Part shown: in pieces, positions 44,982 to 53,193 of the stretch | How the letters are laid out: every line of letters starts with the position of its first letter | Numbering within the stretch: the stretch's first letter is position 1 | Assembly: GCF_003344865.1 (NCBI RefSeq) | Contig: NZ_CP031165.1 | Location: 5,647,910 to 5,711,909, forward strand | Length of the DNA stretch: 64,000 nt | Origin: Euzebya pacifica | GTDB taxonomy: Bacteria > Actinomycetota > Nitriliruptoria > Euzebyales > Euzebyaceae | Direction: 5' to 3' | Program-made: the position numbers and the translations under genes | Notes under the pieces: generated by a model | Databases searched by the model: none | The model's input: the letters and a program-made list of their open reading frames with translations, nothing else | Told to the model about the DNA's origin: nothing

Positions 44982-44989
44982 GGTGCGGG

Positions 44990-45829
44990 TCAGGCGGTCG
45001 TTTCTGCGCCGATCACCGAGAGGAGCTCGAGCTTCCCGGCCGACTCCGACCCTGGGGTCGCGGTGTAGACGAGCAGGTAGTGAGAGTGCACGGGGTCGCG
45101 GAGGGTCTGGCAGTTCAGGTCGAGCGGACCGACTTCGGGGTGGATGAACCGCTTGACCTCGCGGGGTCGGAGCCCCACCTCGTGCTCGTCCCACAGCTCC
45201 CGGAACTCCGCGGAGGTCTCGAGCAGGAGCTGGGCGAGGTCCGCCGACCGCGAACCAGGACCGCGGAGGGTGACCACCTGTCGGAGCCCCGAGACGTAGA
45301 GGCGTGAGAGGAACGCGTGGTCCTCCTCCAGGTACCGCGCCCGGGTGGCCGGCTCGGTGAACCAGCGGTAGCCGAGACTGCGCGCCGGTCCCTCGTGGAC
45401 GGTGTTGTCGCCGGTGAGGGCCACGCCCAGCGGTGTCTGCCGCAGCGTCTCGCCCAGCTCGGTCACCACCTCGGCGGCGGTATCGGTGAGCCGGTCGAGG
45501 ATGCGCAGCATCCCCGGGCTGATGTGGTCGTCGAGCGGGCCGCGTGGCGGTGGCTGGTGACCGGCGAGGCGGAAGAGGTGATCGCGTTCGTCCACCGTGA
45601 GGTGCAGGCCCTGCGCGATGCCACCGATCATCTCCACCGAGGGTCGGGGGCCGCGCTGGCGCTCAAGGCGGGAGTAGTAGTCGGTGGACATGTGGCAGAG
45701 CGCCGCAACCTCCTCACGACGCAGTCCGGACGTCCGGCGACGTGGACCTCGCGGCAGGCCGACGTCCTCGGGCTGCATGGAGGCGCGCCGCTGACGGAGG
45801 AACTCGGCAAGACCCGGTCTGTCGATCAC
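44990..45829 (-). CDS. MmyB-like helix-turn-helix regulator 2
   Basis: A paralogue of the previous gene, with FLRQRRASMQPEDVGLPRGP, CHMSTDYYSRLERQRGPRPS and YRWFTEPATRARYLEEDHAF. Start GTG at 45829 (VIDRPGLAEFL) aligns with the other copy. Divergent from the SDR at 46004 across 174 bp that contain a long inverted repeat. MmyB-like regulators are frequently found next to the SDR genes they control, so this protein probably regulates the SDR. Confidence 0.87.
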   Translation of the reverse strand: MIDRPGLAEFLRQRRASMQPEDVGLPRGPRRRTSGLRREEVAALCHMSTDYYSRLERQRGPRPSVEMIGGIAQGLHLTVDERDHLFRLAGHQPPPRGPLDDHISPGMLRILDRLTDTAAEVVTELGETLRQTPLGVALTGDNTVHEGPARSLGYRWFTEPATRARYLEEDHAFLSRLYVSGLRQVVTLRGPGSRSADLAQLLLETSAEFRELWDEHEVGLRPREVKRFIHPEVGPLDLNCQTLRDPVHSHYLLVYTATPGSESAGKLELLSVIGAETTA

Positions 45830-45860
45830 CGCAATAGGTGTACCGCCGCGCCAGGAGTCG

Positions 45861-45927
45861 ATCCACGGACAGTCGATCCCCCCTTCGGGCGGCGGGCGGC
45901 GGAGGGGCGGATCGGTGATCCGTGGAT
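45861..45927. promoter_or_regulatory. long inverted repeat in the divergent promoter
   Basis: Arms at 45861-45879 (ATCCACGGACAGTCGATCC) and 45909-45927 pair at 15 of 19 positions, with nine perfect outer bases (ATCCACGGA). The left arm overlaps the shared CGATCCCCCCTT motif. A likely operator for the divergent regulator and SDR. Confidence 0.6.
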
Positions 45928-46003
45928 GGACAGGCCGTAGCTGCCGGTGGCATGGCACCTGATGGTGGTCCCAGTCAACCCCTAGCCACCCAGAGGAGAA
46001 CCC

Positions 46004-46942
46004 GTGCCACGCACAACAGCCGACATCACCGTGCCCGATCAGACCGGCAAGCTCGCGGTCGTCACCGGCGGGAGCGACGGCATCGGGCTCGTCATCGCGA
46101 CCCGCCTGGCCGCCGCCGGCGCAGAGATCCTGCTGCCGGTCCGCAACCCTGCCAAGGGGGACGCCGCCCTCGCCCGGATCCGTGAGCAGGTCCCGGCGGC
46201 CACGGTGTCGCTGCGCCACCTCGACCTGTCGTCCCTCGCCAGCGTTGCGGCGCTGGCCGCCACACTGGAAGAGGAGGGCCGACCGATCGACATCTTGATC
46301 AACAACGCCGGAGTGATGACCCCGCCGGACCGCCAGGAGACCGTTGACGGCTTCGAGCTGCAATTCGGGACCAACCACCTGGGCCATTTCGCGCTCGTCG
46401 GACGGCTCCTGCCGTTGCTTCGCAAGGGCCGTGCTCGGGTCACCTCGCAGGTGAGCATCGCCGCCAACAGCGGCGCGATCAACTGGGACGACCTGAACTG
46501 GCAGCACGACTACAACGGACGGGTCGCCTACAGCCAGTCGAAGATCGCCTTCGGGTTGTTCGGGCTCGAGCTGCACCGGCGCAGCGCCGCGCACGGCTGG
46601 GGCATCACCAGCAACCTGTCCCATCCCGGCGTCGCCCCCACCAACCTCCTGGCGGCCCGCCCCGAGGTCGGCCGGGACCGCGACACGATCGGGAGGCGCC
46701 TCATTCGCCTCCTGTCCTCCCGGGGGATCCTGGCCGGCACCGTCGACTCCGCCGCACTCCCGGCCCTGCTGGCGGCCACGACACCCGACACCGACGTGGA
46801 GTTCTTCGGGCCGCAGCGGTCCCGGAACCTGAACGGACCACCCGGCCCCCAGACGCTGTACAGCCGCCTCACCGGTGTCGACGAAGCCGCCCGGGTGTGG
46901 GAGGCTTCCGAACGACTGACCGGTGTCCGCTACGAGGATTGA
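46004..46942 (+). CDS. SDR oxidoreductase (protochlorophyllide-reductase-like)
   Basis: GTG at 46004 follows AGGAGA. The sequence has [32 protein letters not shown] and [10 protein letters not shown] with catalytic Ser, YSQSK (Tyr-x3-Lys). Members of this group are annotated as light-dependent protochlorophyllide-reductase-like SDRs, but the actual substrate is unknown and the name does not imply photosynthesis. It is divergent from the MmyB-like regulator, with which it probably forms an inducible oxidoreductase unit. Confidence 0.87.
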   Translation: MPRTTADITVPDQTGKLAVVTGGSDGIGLVIATRLAAAGAEILLPVRNPAKGDAALARIREQVPAATVSLRHLDLSSLASVAALAATLEEEGRPIDILINNAGVMTPPDRQETVDGFELQFGTNHLGHFALVGRLLPLLRKGRARVTSQVSIAANSGAINWDDLNWQHDYNGRVAYSQSKIAFGLFGLELHRRSAAHGWGITSNLSHPGVAPTNLLAARPEVGRDRDTIGRRLIRLLSSRGILAGTVDSAALPALLAATTPDTDVEFFGPQRSRNLNGPPGPQTLYSRLTGVDEAARVWEASERLTGVRYED

Positions 46943-47093
46943 GCAACCGTTCCGGTCGCTCCACCTCGATCGACAGCCGCCAGCGTCATCACGGGGCGGA
47001 CAGGGCGGGCAGGTCGCCCGTGGTGGCGTCCTGAGACGCGATCACGGACCCCGGCGACTTGACCCTCCTGCGTGACCAAGCCGCCTTGTCGGG

Positions 47094-47981
47094 TCAGGTA
47101 CGGCTGTCCTCGCCGGTGTTGACGTATCGGATGCACTGTCCCTGGTTGCTGAACCCGTAGTCGGCGTAGCCGCCCTTCTTGCAATCGTCCTTGCTGGTCG
47201 GCTGGGGGATGACAGTCGGTTCGACGGTCAGTTGGTAGCCGATCCCGCTGCCCACCTCCCGCAGCTCGGCAACGTCGGCGTAGAAGAAGTACTCCCCGGG
47301 ATGGGCGCCGCTGTCCAGCTCGACGTCCTCCGGGGCGCCGGTGGTGATGGTCCCGTAGGAGTCGGTGATGGTCTGGCCGTTGATGGTCAGCGTGGCACAG
47401 CCGTCGGCAGTCGGGATGTCGGCGATGTGGCTGGCGCACGAGGCCGGGTCCGCCTGGCCATCGACGGTGAACGTGACGTCGTAGACGGTGGCGTCGGCAA
47501 GGTCGGTGGCGTCCAGGCGGACGAACCGTTGGACGTACTCGCCACTAGGTCCGCGGCCGTCGCTGATACCGACGTCGATGTTGGTCCCGTTGTTCCGGGG
47601 TGCCACGTACAGGAAAACGGCGTACCGGTCGGTGCGTTCGCCAGCCGCGAGGGTTGCGACCTCGTAGAGGCCGACCGCGCCACCTTCACCGTTGGCGAAG
47701 CGGACGTCACCGAGGTCCAGCGTTCCGGTCAGGGTGACCGGTGTCGTCTCGGGCGAGGCGGTCTCCACGTACGGGCTGCCCCACATGTACCAGTGGTCAT
47801 ACCCAGCAGGTGCCGGGTTGCCGACGAACGCGCGGTATCGCCGGGTCCCCTCGCTGTCGGACTGTTCTCCGATGGTTCCCGCGATCACCTCGGACCCGTA
47901 CGACGCGGGCTGGGCACCCGCCGGGACCAGCACCGTGATCAGCAACGTCGCTGCCAGCGCACACACCAATCGAACCTTCAT
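47094..47981 (-). CDS. secreted protein with C-terminal Cys-Lys-Gly tail
   Basis: ATG at 47981 follows GGGAG. The start MKVRLVCALAATLLITVLVP is a signal peptide (cleaved near AGA). The body contains beta-rich segments such as LYVAPRNNGTNIDVGI and a disulfide candidate pair around CASHIADIPTADGC. The C-terminal tail SKDDCKKGGYADYGFSNQGQ, followed by CIRYVN, matches a recurrent short tail motif (KDDCKxGGWxxFGFxNQGxCV) of unknown function found at the end of many actinobacterial secreted proteins. I do not recognise the rest; a surface or structural role is inferred. Confidence 0.7.
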   Translation of the reverse strand: MKVRLVCALAATLLITVLVPAGAQPASYGSEVIAGTIGEQSDSEGTRRYRAFVGNPAPAGYDHWYMWGSPYVETASPETTPVTLTGTLDLGDVRFANGEGGAVGLYEVATLAAGERTDRYAVFLYVAPRNNGTNIDVGISDGRGPSGEYVQRFVRLDATDLADATVYDVTFTVDGQADPASCASHIADIPTADGCATLTINGQTITDSYGTITTGAPEDVELDSGAHPGEYFFYADVAELREVGSGIGYQLTVEPTVIPQPTSKDDCKKGGYADYGFSNQGQCIRYVNTGEDSRT

Positions 47982-48402
47982 ATTTCTCCCCTTGGTGACC
48001 CTGGAGGCGTGCGGAGATGAGCCCCGCGCCTCCCTCGTGAACCGCTGAGTGTCCTGCGGCCTGACCGGAACCCTAGACACTCCGCAGGCTTTCTGTCCAC
48101 CGGTTTCACAAATGATGACTTGGTCCCGCCGCGCACTTCGAGCAGTCGTTGCCGCTGGATCTCGACGTCGAAGGGCGGGCGGATCCGCGGAGACGAGTGC
48201 CGCGGACACGAAGCCCGCAGACCACGCCGAGTCCGACTTGTCCCTCGATCACGATCACGCGCTCCGCCGGGGCGTCCGCGGTGAACCCGCGGGCCTCGGC
48301 GATGGCGGTGGCCGTTTCTGAACCGGGTGGCACCCGAGATCCGCTCGGTGGTCATGCCGAGCGACGACGCCGAGGACAGGACGTCGTCAGCGAGCGCATC
48401 CC
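47982..48402. other. 421-bp region without a recognisable gene
   Basis: Three frames on the minus strand show partial coding-like stretches, for example AIAEARGFTADAPAERVIVI, but none has a coherent start, length or family match. It may be decayed sequence from the GNAT gene or a lost neighbour, plus the promoter of the secreted protein near 48000. Confidence 0.45.
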
Positions 48403-48847
48403 TCCCACCGATGGCGGTGTGGCGGCCGATGGAGGAGGACTCGTTCTGGGTTGAGTGTTGAAGCTGGACGCGGTGAATGCCGAGTCGATGAGCCCACTCC
48501 GTCGCGGCGACGCAGGCGCGGGTCGCGACGCCGTGCCCTCTGGCGGACGGGAGCACCCAGTAGGAGACCTCACCATGGCCGTCTTCGAGCGACGTGTAGA
48601 TCGTGACGCGACCGAACACGTTGTCACGGGCGCGCGACACGATTGCCCACGTCGCCGACTGCTCGGAGCGCCATCCTTCGGCGCAAACGAGGATCCACTG
48701 CATAGCTTCTGCATCGCTGTCGACGCGCCGGAAGTGATAGTGCTGGATGTCCGGTGTCGAGAAGGCCTGCACGACGGCTCGCGCGTCGTTCGGTCGGAAG
48801 GGGCGGAGCGAGACCTCATCATCGACTGAGATCACAGGTTGCTCCAT
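48403..48847 (-). pseudogene. GNAT-family acetyltransferase with a decayed C-terminus
   Basis: MEQPVISVDDEVSLRPFRPN opens a GNAT fold with GRVTIYTSLEDGHGEVSYWV and the acetyl-CoA motif ARGHGVATRA (residues about 102-111), then HRVQLQHSTQNESS, which matches the RimJ/RimL type. After about residue 138 the expected CRVAxxxGFxxEG end is replaced by out-of-frame fragments, and the open frame runs on without GNAT features. I infer one or more indels near 48420-48440, or a truncated gene. Confidence 0.6.
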
Positions 48848-49199
48848 GCCCGCCATCGCGCCCCGGTCGACGACGGGGGGGATCAGCTTTGTCATGCGCT
48901 CCGTACTCCAAGACGACCCGGGCGTCTGTCCGTGGCTTCCTTGCCTCGTGCGAAGGTTGTGCGATGAGCCTCCCCGTTGCGGAGGTCGGAAGTTGCCCCA
49001 CGTCCGGATCGACCTGACCCTGACCGGACTCTTCGAGGACACCACCAGCTTGGCACAGGACAACTTGGTCCCGACTCCGCGGGTCCGAGCCCACGAAGTC
49101 GACGACGAGCAGCCGCTGCGCCCTTTCGAAATGCGAATCCGTGATCCGCCTCGTCGGCGTTCCAAGCTCCGGAGCTTCTTCGAGGTTGCGCCGCAGACC
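48848..49199. other. 352-bp gap without a recognisable gene
   Basis: No frame on either strand shows a convincing protein or family motif. It lies between the GNAT remnant and the nucleotidyltransferase and may hold the GNAT promoter. Confidence 0.5.
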
Positions 49200-49655
49200 T
49201 CACGACTCGTCCGCGAGCGCCTCCAGGTCTGCGAGGTCTTGGGCGCGTCCCGAGGCCTGCTTGTTGACGCGCAACCAGTGGAGGTCGATGAAAGGCACGG
49301 GGCCGGGAAGCCCCTCGATGACCACGTTCAGGCGGTCCGCGTAGCAGTCGTCGAACTCCACGCCATCCACGGACGTGAGCAGGTCGATCCGTTTCGGCGG
49401 CTGACCGAGCTGCACCACTCGTTCGGGCTGCCGGAAGTCACTGGGCACGAGGCCAACGCCCCCGAACCCGAAATCAGCCAGCGCCAGGAGTAGCCGCTCA
49501 GGATTGTCATCCCCGATCCACACCCAGACGTCGAGGTCCTTGGTGTAGCGAGGATGGCCATGGACCGCCACGGCGTACCCGCCGACGATCAGGAAGCGGA
49601 CGTCACGAGCGAGGCAGCACGCGATGAACTCGGCGAAGTCGCGGTCCAGCTTCAT
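49200..49655 (-). CDS. minimal nucleotidyltransferase-like protein
   Basis: A 151-residue protein starting MKLDRDFAEFIACCLARDVR with FLIVGGYAVAVHGHPRYTKD and LDVWVWIGDD, the GG-x-A and D-x-D-x-(D/W) pattern of small pol-beta-fold nucleotidyltransferases. A C-terminal segment RVNKQASGRAQDLADLEAL is typical of the family often called nucleotidyltransferase or AbiEii-like. It overlaps a small upstream gene of a type that is commonly paired with it. This suggests a toxin-antitoxin-like or stress module, but no activity is shown by sequence alone. Start could also be the ATG at 49667. Confidence 0.78.
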   Translation of the reverse strand: MKLDRDFAEFIACCLARDVRFLIVGGYAVAVHGHPRYTKDLDVWVWIGDDNPERLLLALADFGFGGVGLVPSDFRQPERVVQLGQPPKRIDLLTSVDGVEFDDCYADRLNVVIEGLPGPVPFIDLHWLRVNKQASGRAQDLADLEALADES

Positions 49656-49794
49656 CGGTCCACCCATGATGCTCCACTCGCAGCTCTTGAACGACGGCGA
49701 GACGTTCTTCGGGGGGCAGCTGTAACCATTGCTCGCGGGACCGATCGGGGTCGTGGAGCCCCCTCCGTGCCACCACTCTCGCCATGCGTGCCAT
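49603..49794 (-). CDS. small protein paired with the nucleotidyltransferase
   Basis: A 63-residue frame reads MARMARVVARRGLHDPDRSR and QWLQLPPEERLAVVQELRVEH, matching the short partner that often precedes this nucleotidyltransferase (PEERLAALExLRxxY pattern). Its last 15-20 codons, ending RLRRVHRVLPRS, overlap the nucleotidyltransferase start by about 53-65 bp. This is an unusually long overlap, so either the true stop differs or the reading frame was altered. The partnership is recognised; the function is inferred. Confidence 0.6.
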   Translation of the reverse strand: MARMARVVARRGLHDPDRSREQWLQLPPEERLAVVQELRVEHHGWTDEAGPRLRRVHRVLPRS

Positions 49795-49889
49795 GACGCC
49801 CAGCGTACCCCCGGACGGGCATGCCGAGAGCTACACAGCGGCCTGCTCGACATCGCGTGGATGAACAGATGGATGGTGTGGTGGATGGG

Positions 49890-49963
49890 TGGAGCGGGTG
49901 AGGGGAATCGAACCCCCGTATTCAGCTTGGGAAGCTGATGTTCTGCCATTGAACTACACCCGC
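49890..49963 (-). tRNA. tRNA-Gly (anticodon CCC)
   Basis: On the minus strand the acceptor GCGGGTG (49957-49963) pairs with CACCCGC (49894-49900). The anticodon stem TCAGC/GCTGA encloses the loop TTCCCAA with CCC at positions 34-36. The T arm is GGGGG, loop TTCGATT, CCCCT. The discriminator is T and the 3' CCA is encoded (49890-49892). It lies beside the small-protein/nucleotidyltransferase pair, a possible integration neighbourhood, though no integrase or att repeat is visible. Confidence 0.95.
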
Positions 49964-50045
49964 AGGAGCGGCGAATGCTACCCAGAAGCCGCCGGCGGGG
50001 CAATCGGTACGGCGGCCGCGGAGGCTCCAACCCTCGCCCCTGGAA

Positions 50046-50993
50046 TCAGAGCGTCCAGTCGAAACCGGTCGCCTTCTCCGACACGGTCCAGAGGCGCTGC
50101 ATGACCGACTTGTCGTAGGCGAAGGGCTCCAGCGTCCCCCTGCCGACCGGACCGACCCACTCGTTGCGGCCGGTGGGCCCGTAGAGCGCGCGGGCTTCCA
50201 GGCCGTCCTGGGTGGCGCACATGACCTCGGGGTAGGCCCCCTTCTCCGCGGACTGGACCATCGGGGACATGGCCATGAGCCGGAACATGGTCCGCGTCAT
50301 CAGGTTGCCGCTGGTGGTGATCAGCGATGTGCTCGACGAGCCGGGGTGGCAGACGTAGACCTCGACGCTGGAACCCGCCGCGGCCACCCGGTCCTGCAGC
50401 TCGTAGGCGAACATCATCTGCGCGAGCTTGCTCTGCGAGTAGGTCTTGTTCTGGTGGTAGTTGTGGTCCCAGTTCATGTCGTCGAACTGGATGGTCCGGA
50501 TGCCCATCTTGTAGCCGAGGCTGGCGACCACGACGATGCGGCCCTTCGATTCCTCGATGCGGTCGAACAACAGGCCGCTGAGCAGGAAGTGGCCGTAGTG
50601 GTTGGTGCCGAGCATGCTCTCGAACCCGTCCACGGTGAACTTCTGGGTGGGCACCTGCGCGATGGCGGCGTTGCAGATGAGGGCATCGATGCGCGGCACG
50701 GATTCCAGGACCTCCGCGGCCGCCTTGCGCACGCTGTCGAGTTCGGCGAGGTCCATGCGGACGAAGGACACCTCGGCGCCGGCGCCGAACTCCTCCTTGA
50801 GCTTCGCCACGGCCGCCTCGGACCGCTCCGCGCTGCGGTTGAGCATCACCACCCTGGCGCCCTCGTGCAGCAGGATCCGAGTCGCCTCGAACCCCGCGCC
50901 GGCGTTGCCACCGGTGATGAGGTAGGTCCTGCCGTCCTGGGGCCCGAGCTGTTCAGGGGTCCAGCCCTGCGGTCCGAACGTCGTGTCTGACAT
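50046..50993 (-). CDS. SDR oxidoreductase (protochlorophyllide-reductase-like)
   Basis: ATG at 50993 follows GGGAG. The 315-residue protein has YLITGGNAGAGFEA, LNRSAERSEAAV, ICNAAIAQVPT, LGTNHYGHFLL and NKTYSQSKLAQMM (Tyr-x3-Lys). It is related to the SDR at 46004 but divergent, and belongs to the same light-dependent-reductase-like group. The substrate is unknown. The region upstream (51000-51100) contains an imperfect inverted repeat (AGTAGA...TCTACT) that could bind a repressor. Confidence 0.86.
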   Translation of the reverse strand: MSDTTFGPQGWTPEQLGPQDGRTYLITGGNAGAGFEATRILLHEGARVVMLNRSAERSEAAVAKLKEEFGAGAEVSFVRMDLAELDSVRKAAAEVLESVPRIDALICNAAIAQVPTQKFTVDGFESMLGTNHYGHFLLSGLLFDRIEESKGRIVVVASLGYKMGIRTIQFDDMNWDHNYHQNKTYSQSKLAQMMFAYELQDRVAAAGSSVEVYVCHPGSSSTSLITTSGNLMTRTMFRLMAMSPMVQSAEKGAYPEVMCATQDGLEARALYGPTGRNEWVGPVGRGTLEPFAYDKSVMQRLWTVSEKATGFDWTL

Positions 50994-51264
50994 TGGTTCT
51001 CTCCCGTGCTGAAGTGTGATCGTTGCAGATGATTTCGCTGAGTAGACAATAACTCTCACGTACACCTTCTACTGCACCGATAAGTCGCCACATCATGCAC
51101 ATTCCTCTCAAACACGCCATGAGACGCGGCCGAGCGGCACGGTGGGTGCACGCACGGGCACGGGGAGGCAGCGCGAGTCGTCACCGTCGCCCTGCCGCTG
51201 GGCAGCGAGGGACCGGCTCGGGACCGGCGGGCCGGGGGCGCGATCGGGGTCCCGTAGACTCCGC

Positions 51265-51286
51265 GTTCACCTCACGTTCACACCAG
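51265..51286 (+). promoter_or_regulatory. perfect PHO box before the metallophosphoesterase gene
   Basis: Two adjacent 11-mers, GTTCACCTCAC (51265-51275) and GTTCACACCAG (51276-51286), share the GTTCAC core and lie in the orientation of the gene that begins at 51301. This is the best PHO box in the window. It ends 14 bp before the ATG, so the transcript may have a very short leader or be leaderless. Confidence 0.8.
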
Positions 51287-51300
51287 CAGTCAGGGCGGAC

Positions 51301-53172
51301 ATGGCGATCACGAGGCGGCGTTTCATCGCGCTGGTCGGTGCAGTGGCGGCAGCAACGGGACTTCCCCAGGAGGTCGTCGCAGCCGAGCTGATGCAGGCCG
51401 ACAGCGAGGCGGCGGTCGCGGCCGCGCGGCTGACCACGCTGGCCCAGACCCTCCGGCAGGGCACCGTCAACGACCTCGGCTACGCGCCGGTCGCCCTCGG
51501 GGACGGTGAACCCCACCTCGTCCGTGACGAGCTGACCACCCCGCAGGCCAACCGCGACCAGCGCCGACGCAGCCTGCTGTGCGTCGTCCACCTCACCGAC
51601 CAGCACATCATCGACGTGCAGTCGCCGGCCCGGGTCGAGTTCACCGACCGGTTCGTCAACGACGCCTGCCCACCCCCGTTCGAGTCGGCCCACCGCCCGC
51701 AGGAGGCCGCATCGGCCAGGATCGCCGATGCGATGATCCGCCGGATCCGCGAGATGGGCAGCTCACCGGTCACCGGCGCACCCATCGCCGCCGCGGTCTG
51801 CACCGGCGACAACATCGACAACCAGCAGGCCAACGAGACCGACGTCTTCCTCGCCGTCATGGACGGGGGCACGGTCACCCCCAACTCCGGCGACCCCTCC
51901 CTCTACGAGGGCGTCCAGGCCAGCGGCGACCTGCAGTACTGGCATCCCGACCCCGCCATCCAGGACCGCTACAAGACGACCTACGGGTTCCCCGACGCCC
52001 CCGGCTTCCTGACCGACGCGCTGGCCAGCTTCACCGCCCCCGGCATCGGCCTGCCCTGGTACTCCGCTTACGGCAACCACGACGGCCTCCTGCAGGGCAA
52101 CGCCCCGACCAACCCCGCCCTCGAGGGCATCGCCACCGGCCCCCTCAAGGTCCTCAGCCCCGGCCCCGCCAACCCGTGCCTGCTGGCCGACGGCGAGGTG
52201 CCGATCTCCCCGGTCGGCGCCCCAGCCACCCCGGTCACCGCCGACCCCGAACGGCGGATCATCGACCGCGCCGAGTACGCCCGCAAGCACATGGAGTCCC
52301 CCGGGCTGCCCACCGGCCACGGCTTCACCCAGGCCAACGTCGACAACGGCATCGTCTACTACGCCGCCGACGTCGGCCCGCTGCGGTTCATCGTCCTCGA
52401 CACCGTCAACCCGGGTGGGTTCTCCGAGGGGTCCGTCGGCGACACCCAGCTGGCATGGCTGGACGCCGAGCTGCAGGCCTGCGACGACAACCAACGCCCG
52501 GCCATCCTCTTCAGCCACCACGGGCTGCGGTCGCTGACCAACCCGATCGTCACCCCCGACCCCGCCGATCCGCAGGGCGGCGACCTGCCCCGCCACCTGG
52601 CCGACGACGTGCAGGCGGTCTGCACCGCCCACCCGAGCCTGATCCTGTGGGTCAACGGCCACACCCACTCCAACACCGTGGGCTTCCGGGGCGAAGGGAG
52701 CGGCGCGTTCTGGGACGTCGGCACCGCCGCGCACATCGACTGGCCGGCGCAGGCCCGCGTCATCGAGGTCGTCGACAACGCCGACGGCACCCTGTCGATC
52801 TTCACCACGATGATCGACCACGACGACCGCGACCCGACGGTGTTCCTCGCCCGCGAGCTGATGGGCAACGACCCGCAGGGAGGCTTCGCGGGGACCGGGC
52901 CAGGCGAGTTCAACGACCGCAACAACGAGCTGCTGATCGCCAACCCGTTCAGCGCGACCGGCCCAGCTCCCACCCCGACCCCGACGGCCACCCCCACGCC
53001 CACGCCGACCCCGACGAGCCAGACCGGCACGGGCAGCAGCACGACCAACAGCGGCTCGACCGGCCAGCGGCTGCCCGCGACGGGCCCCGCCTCACCCAAC
53101 CTCACGATCGGCGGCGCCCTCCTCCTTGCCGGGGCCGCCGGCCTGCGCGCCGTCCGCCAGCCACGTACCTGA
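51301..53172 (+). CDS. Tat-exported, LPXTG-anchored metallophosphoesterase
   Basis: The start MAITRRRFIALVGAVAAATG is a Tat signal (TRRRF). The phosphoesterase core shows VHLTDQHIIDVQ, CTGDNIDNQQ, SAYGNHDG, LFSHHGLRS and WVNGHTHSN, the metal ligands of the calcineurin fold, matching the TIGR03767/PPA1498-type family. A Thr-Pro linker (PTPTPTATPTPTPTPT) precedes LPATG (591-595), a hydrophobic stretch and a positively charged tail (VRQPRT), a sortase substrate. So the enzyme would be displayed on the wall. With a perfect PHO box upstream it is a clear phosphate-starvation gene. Confidence 0.92.
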   Translation: MAITRRRFIALVGAVAAATGLPQEVVAAELMQADSEAAVAAARLTTLAQTLRQGTVNDLGYAPVALGDGEPHLVRDELTTPQANRDQRRRSLLCVVHLTDQHIIDVQSPARVEFTDRFVNDACPPPFESAHRPQEAASARIADAMIRRIREMGSSPVTGAPIAAAVCTGDNIDNQQANETDVFLAVMDGGTVTPNSGDPSLYEGVQASGDLQYWHPDPAIQDRYKTTYGFPDAPGFLTDALASFTAPGIGLPWYSAYGNHDGLLQGNAPTNPALEGIATGPLKVLSPGPANPCLLADGEVPISPVGAPATPVTADPERRIIDRAEYARKHMESPGLPTGHGFTQANVDNGIVYYAADVGPLRFIVLDTVNPGGFSEGSVGDTQLAWLDAELQACDDNQRPAILFSHHGLRSLTNPIVTPDPADPQGGDLPRHLADDVQAVCTAHPSLILWVNGHTHSNTVGFRGEGSGAFWDVGTAAHIDWPAQARVIEVVDNADGTLSIFTTMIDHDDRDPTVFLARELMGNDPQGGFAGTGPGEFNDRNNELLIANPFSATGPAPTPTPTATPTPTPTPTSQTGTGSSTTNSGSTGQRLPATGPASPNLTIGGALLLAGAAGLRAVRQPRT

Positions 53173-53193
53173 CGGCAGCGACGAACCCCGGGA

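Noticed and set aside
49890-49963. tRNA as an integration site of an island
   Set aside because: No integrase and no direct repeat of the tRNA 3' end was seen on either side.
52975-53025. Repeated CCCCGACC-type DNA as a regulatory repeat
   Set aside because: It encodes the Thr-Pro linker before the LPATG motif.
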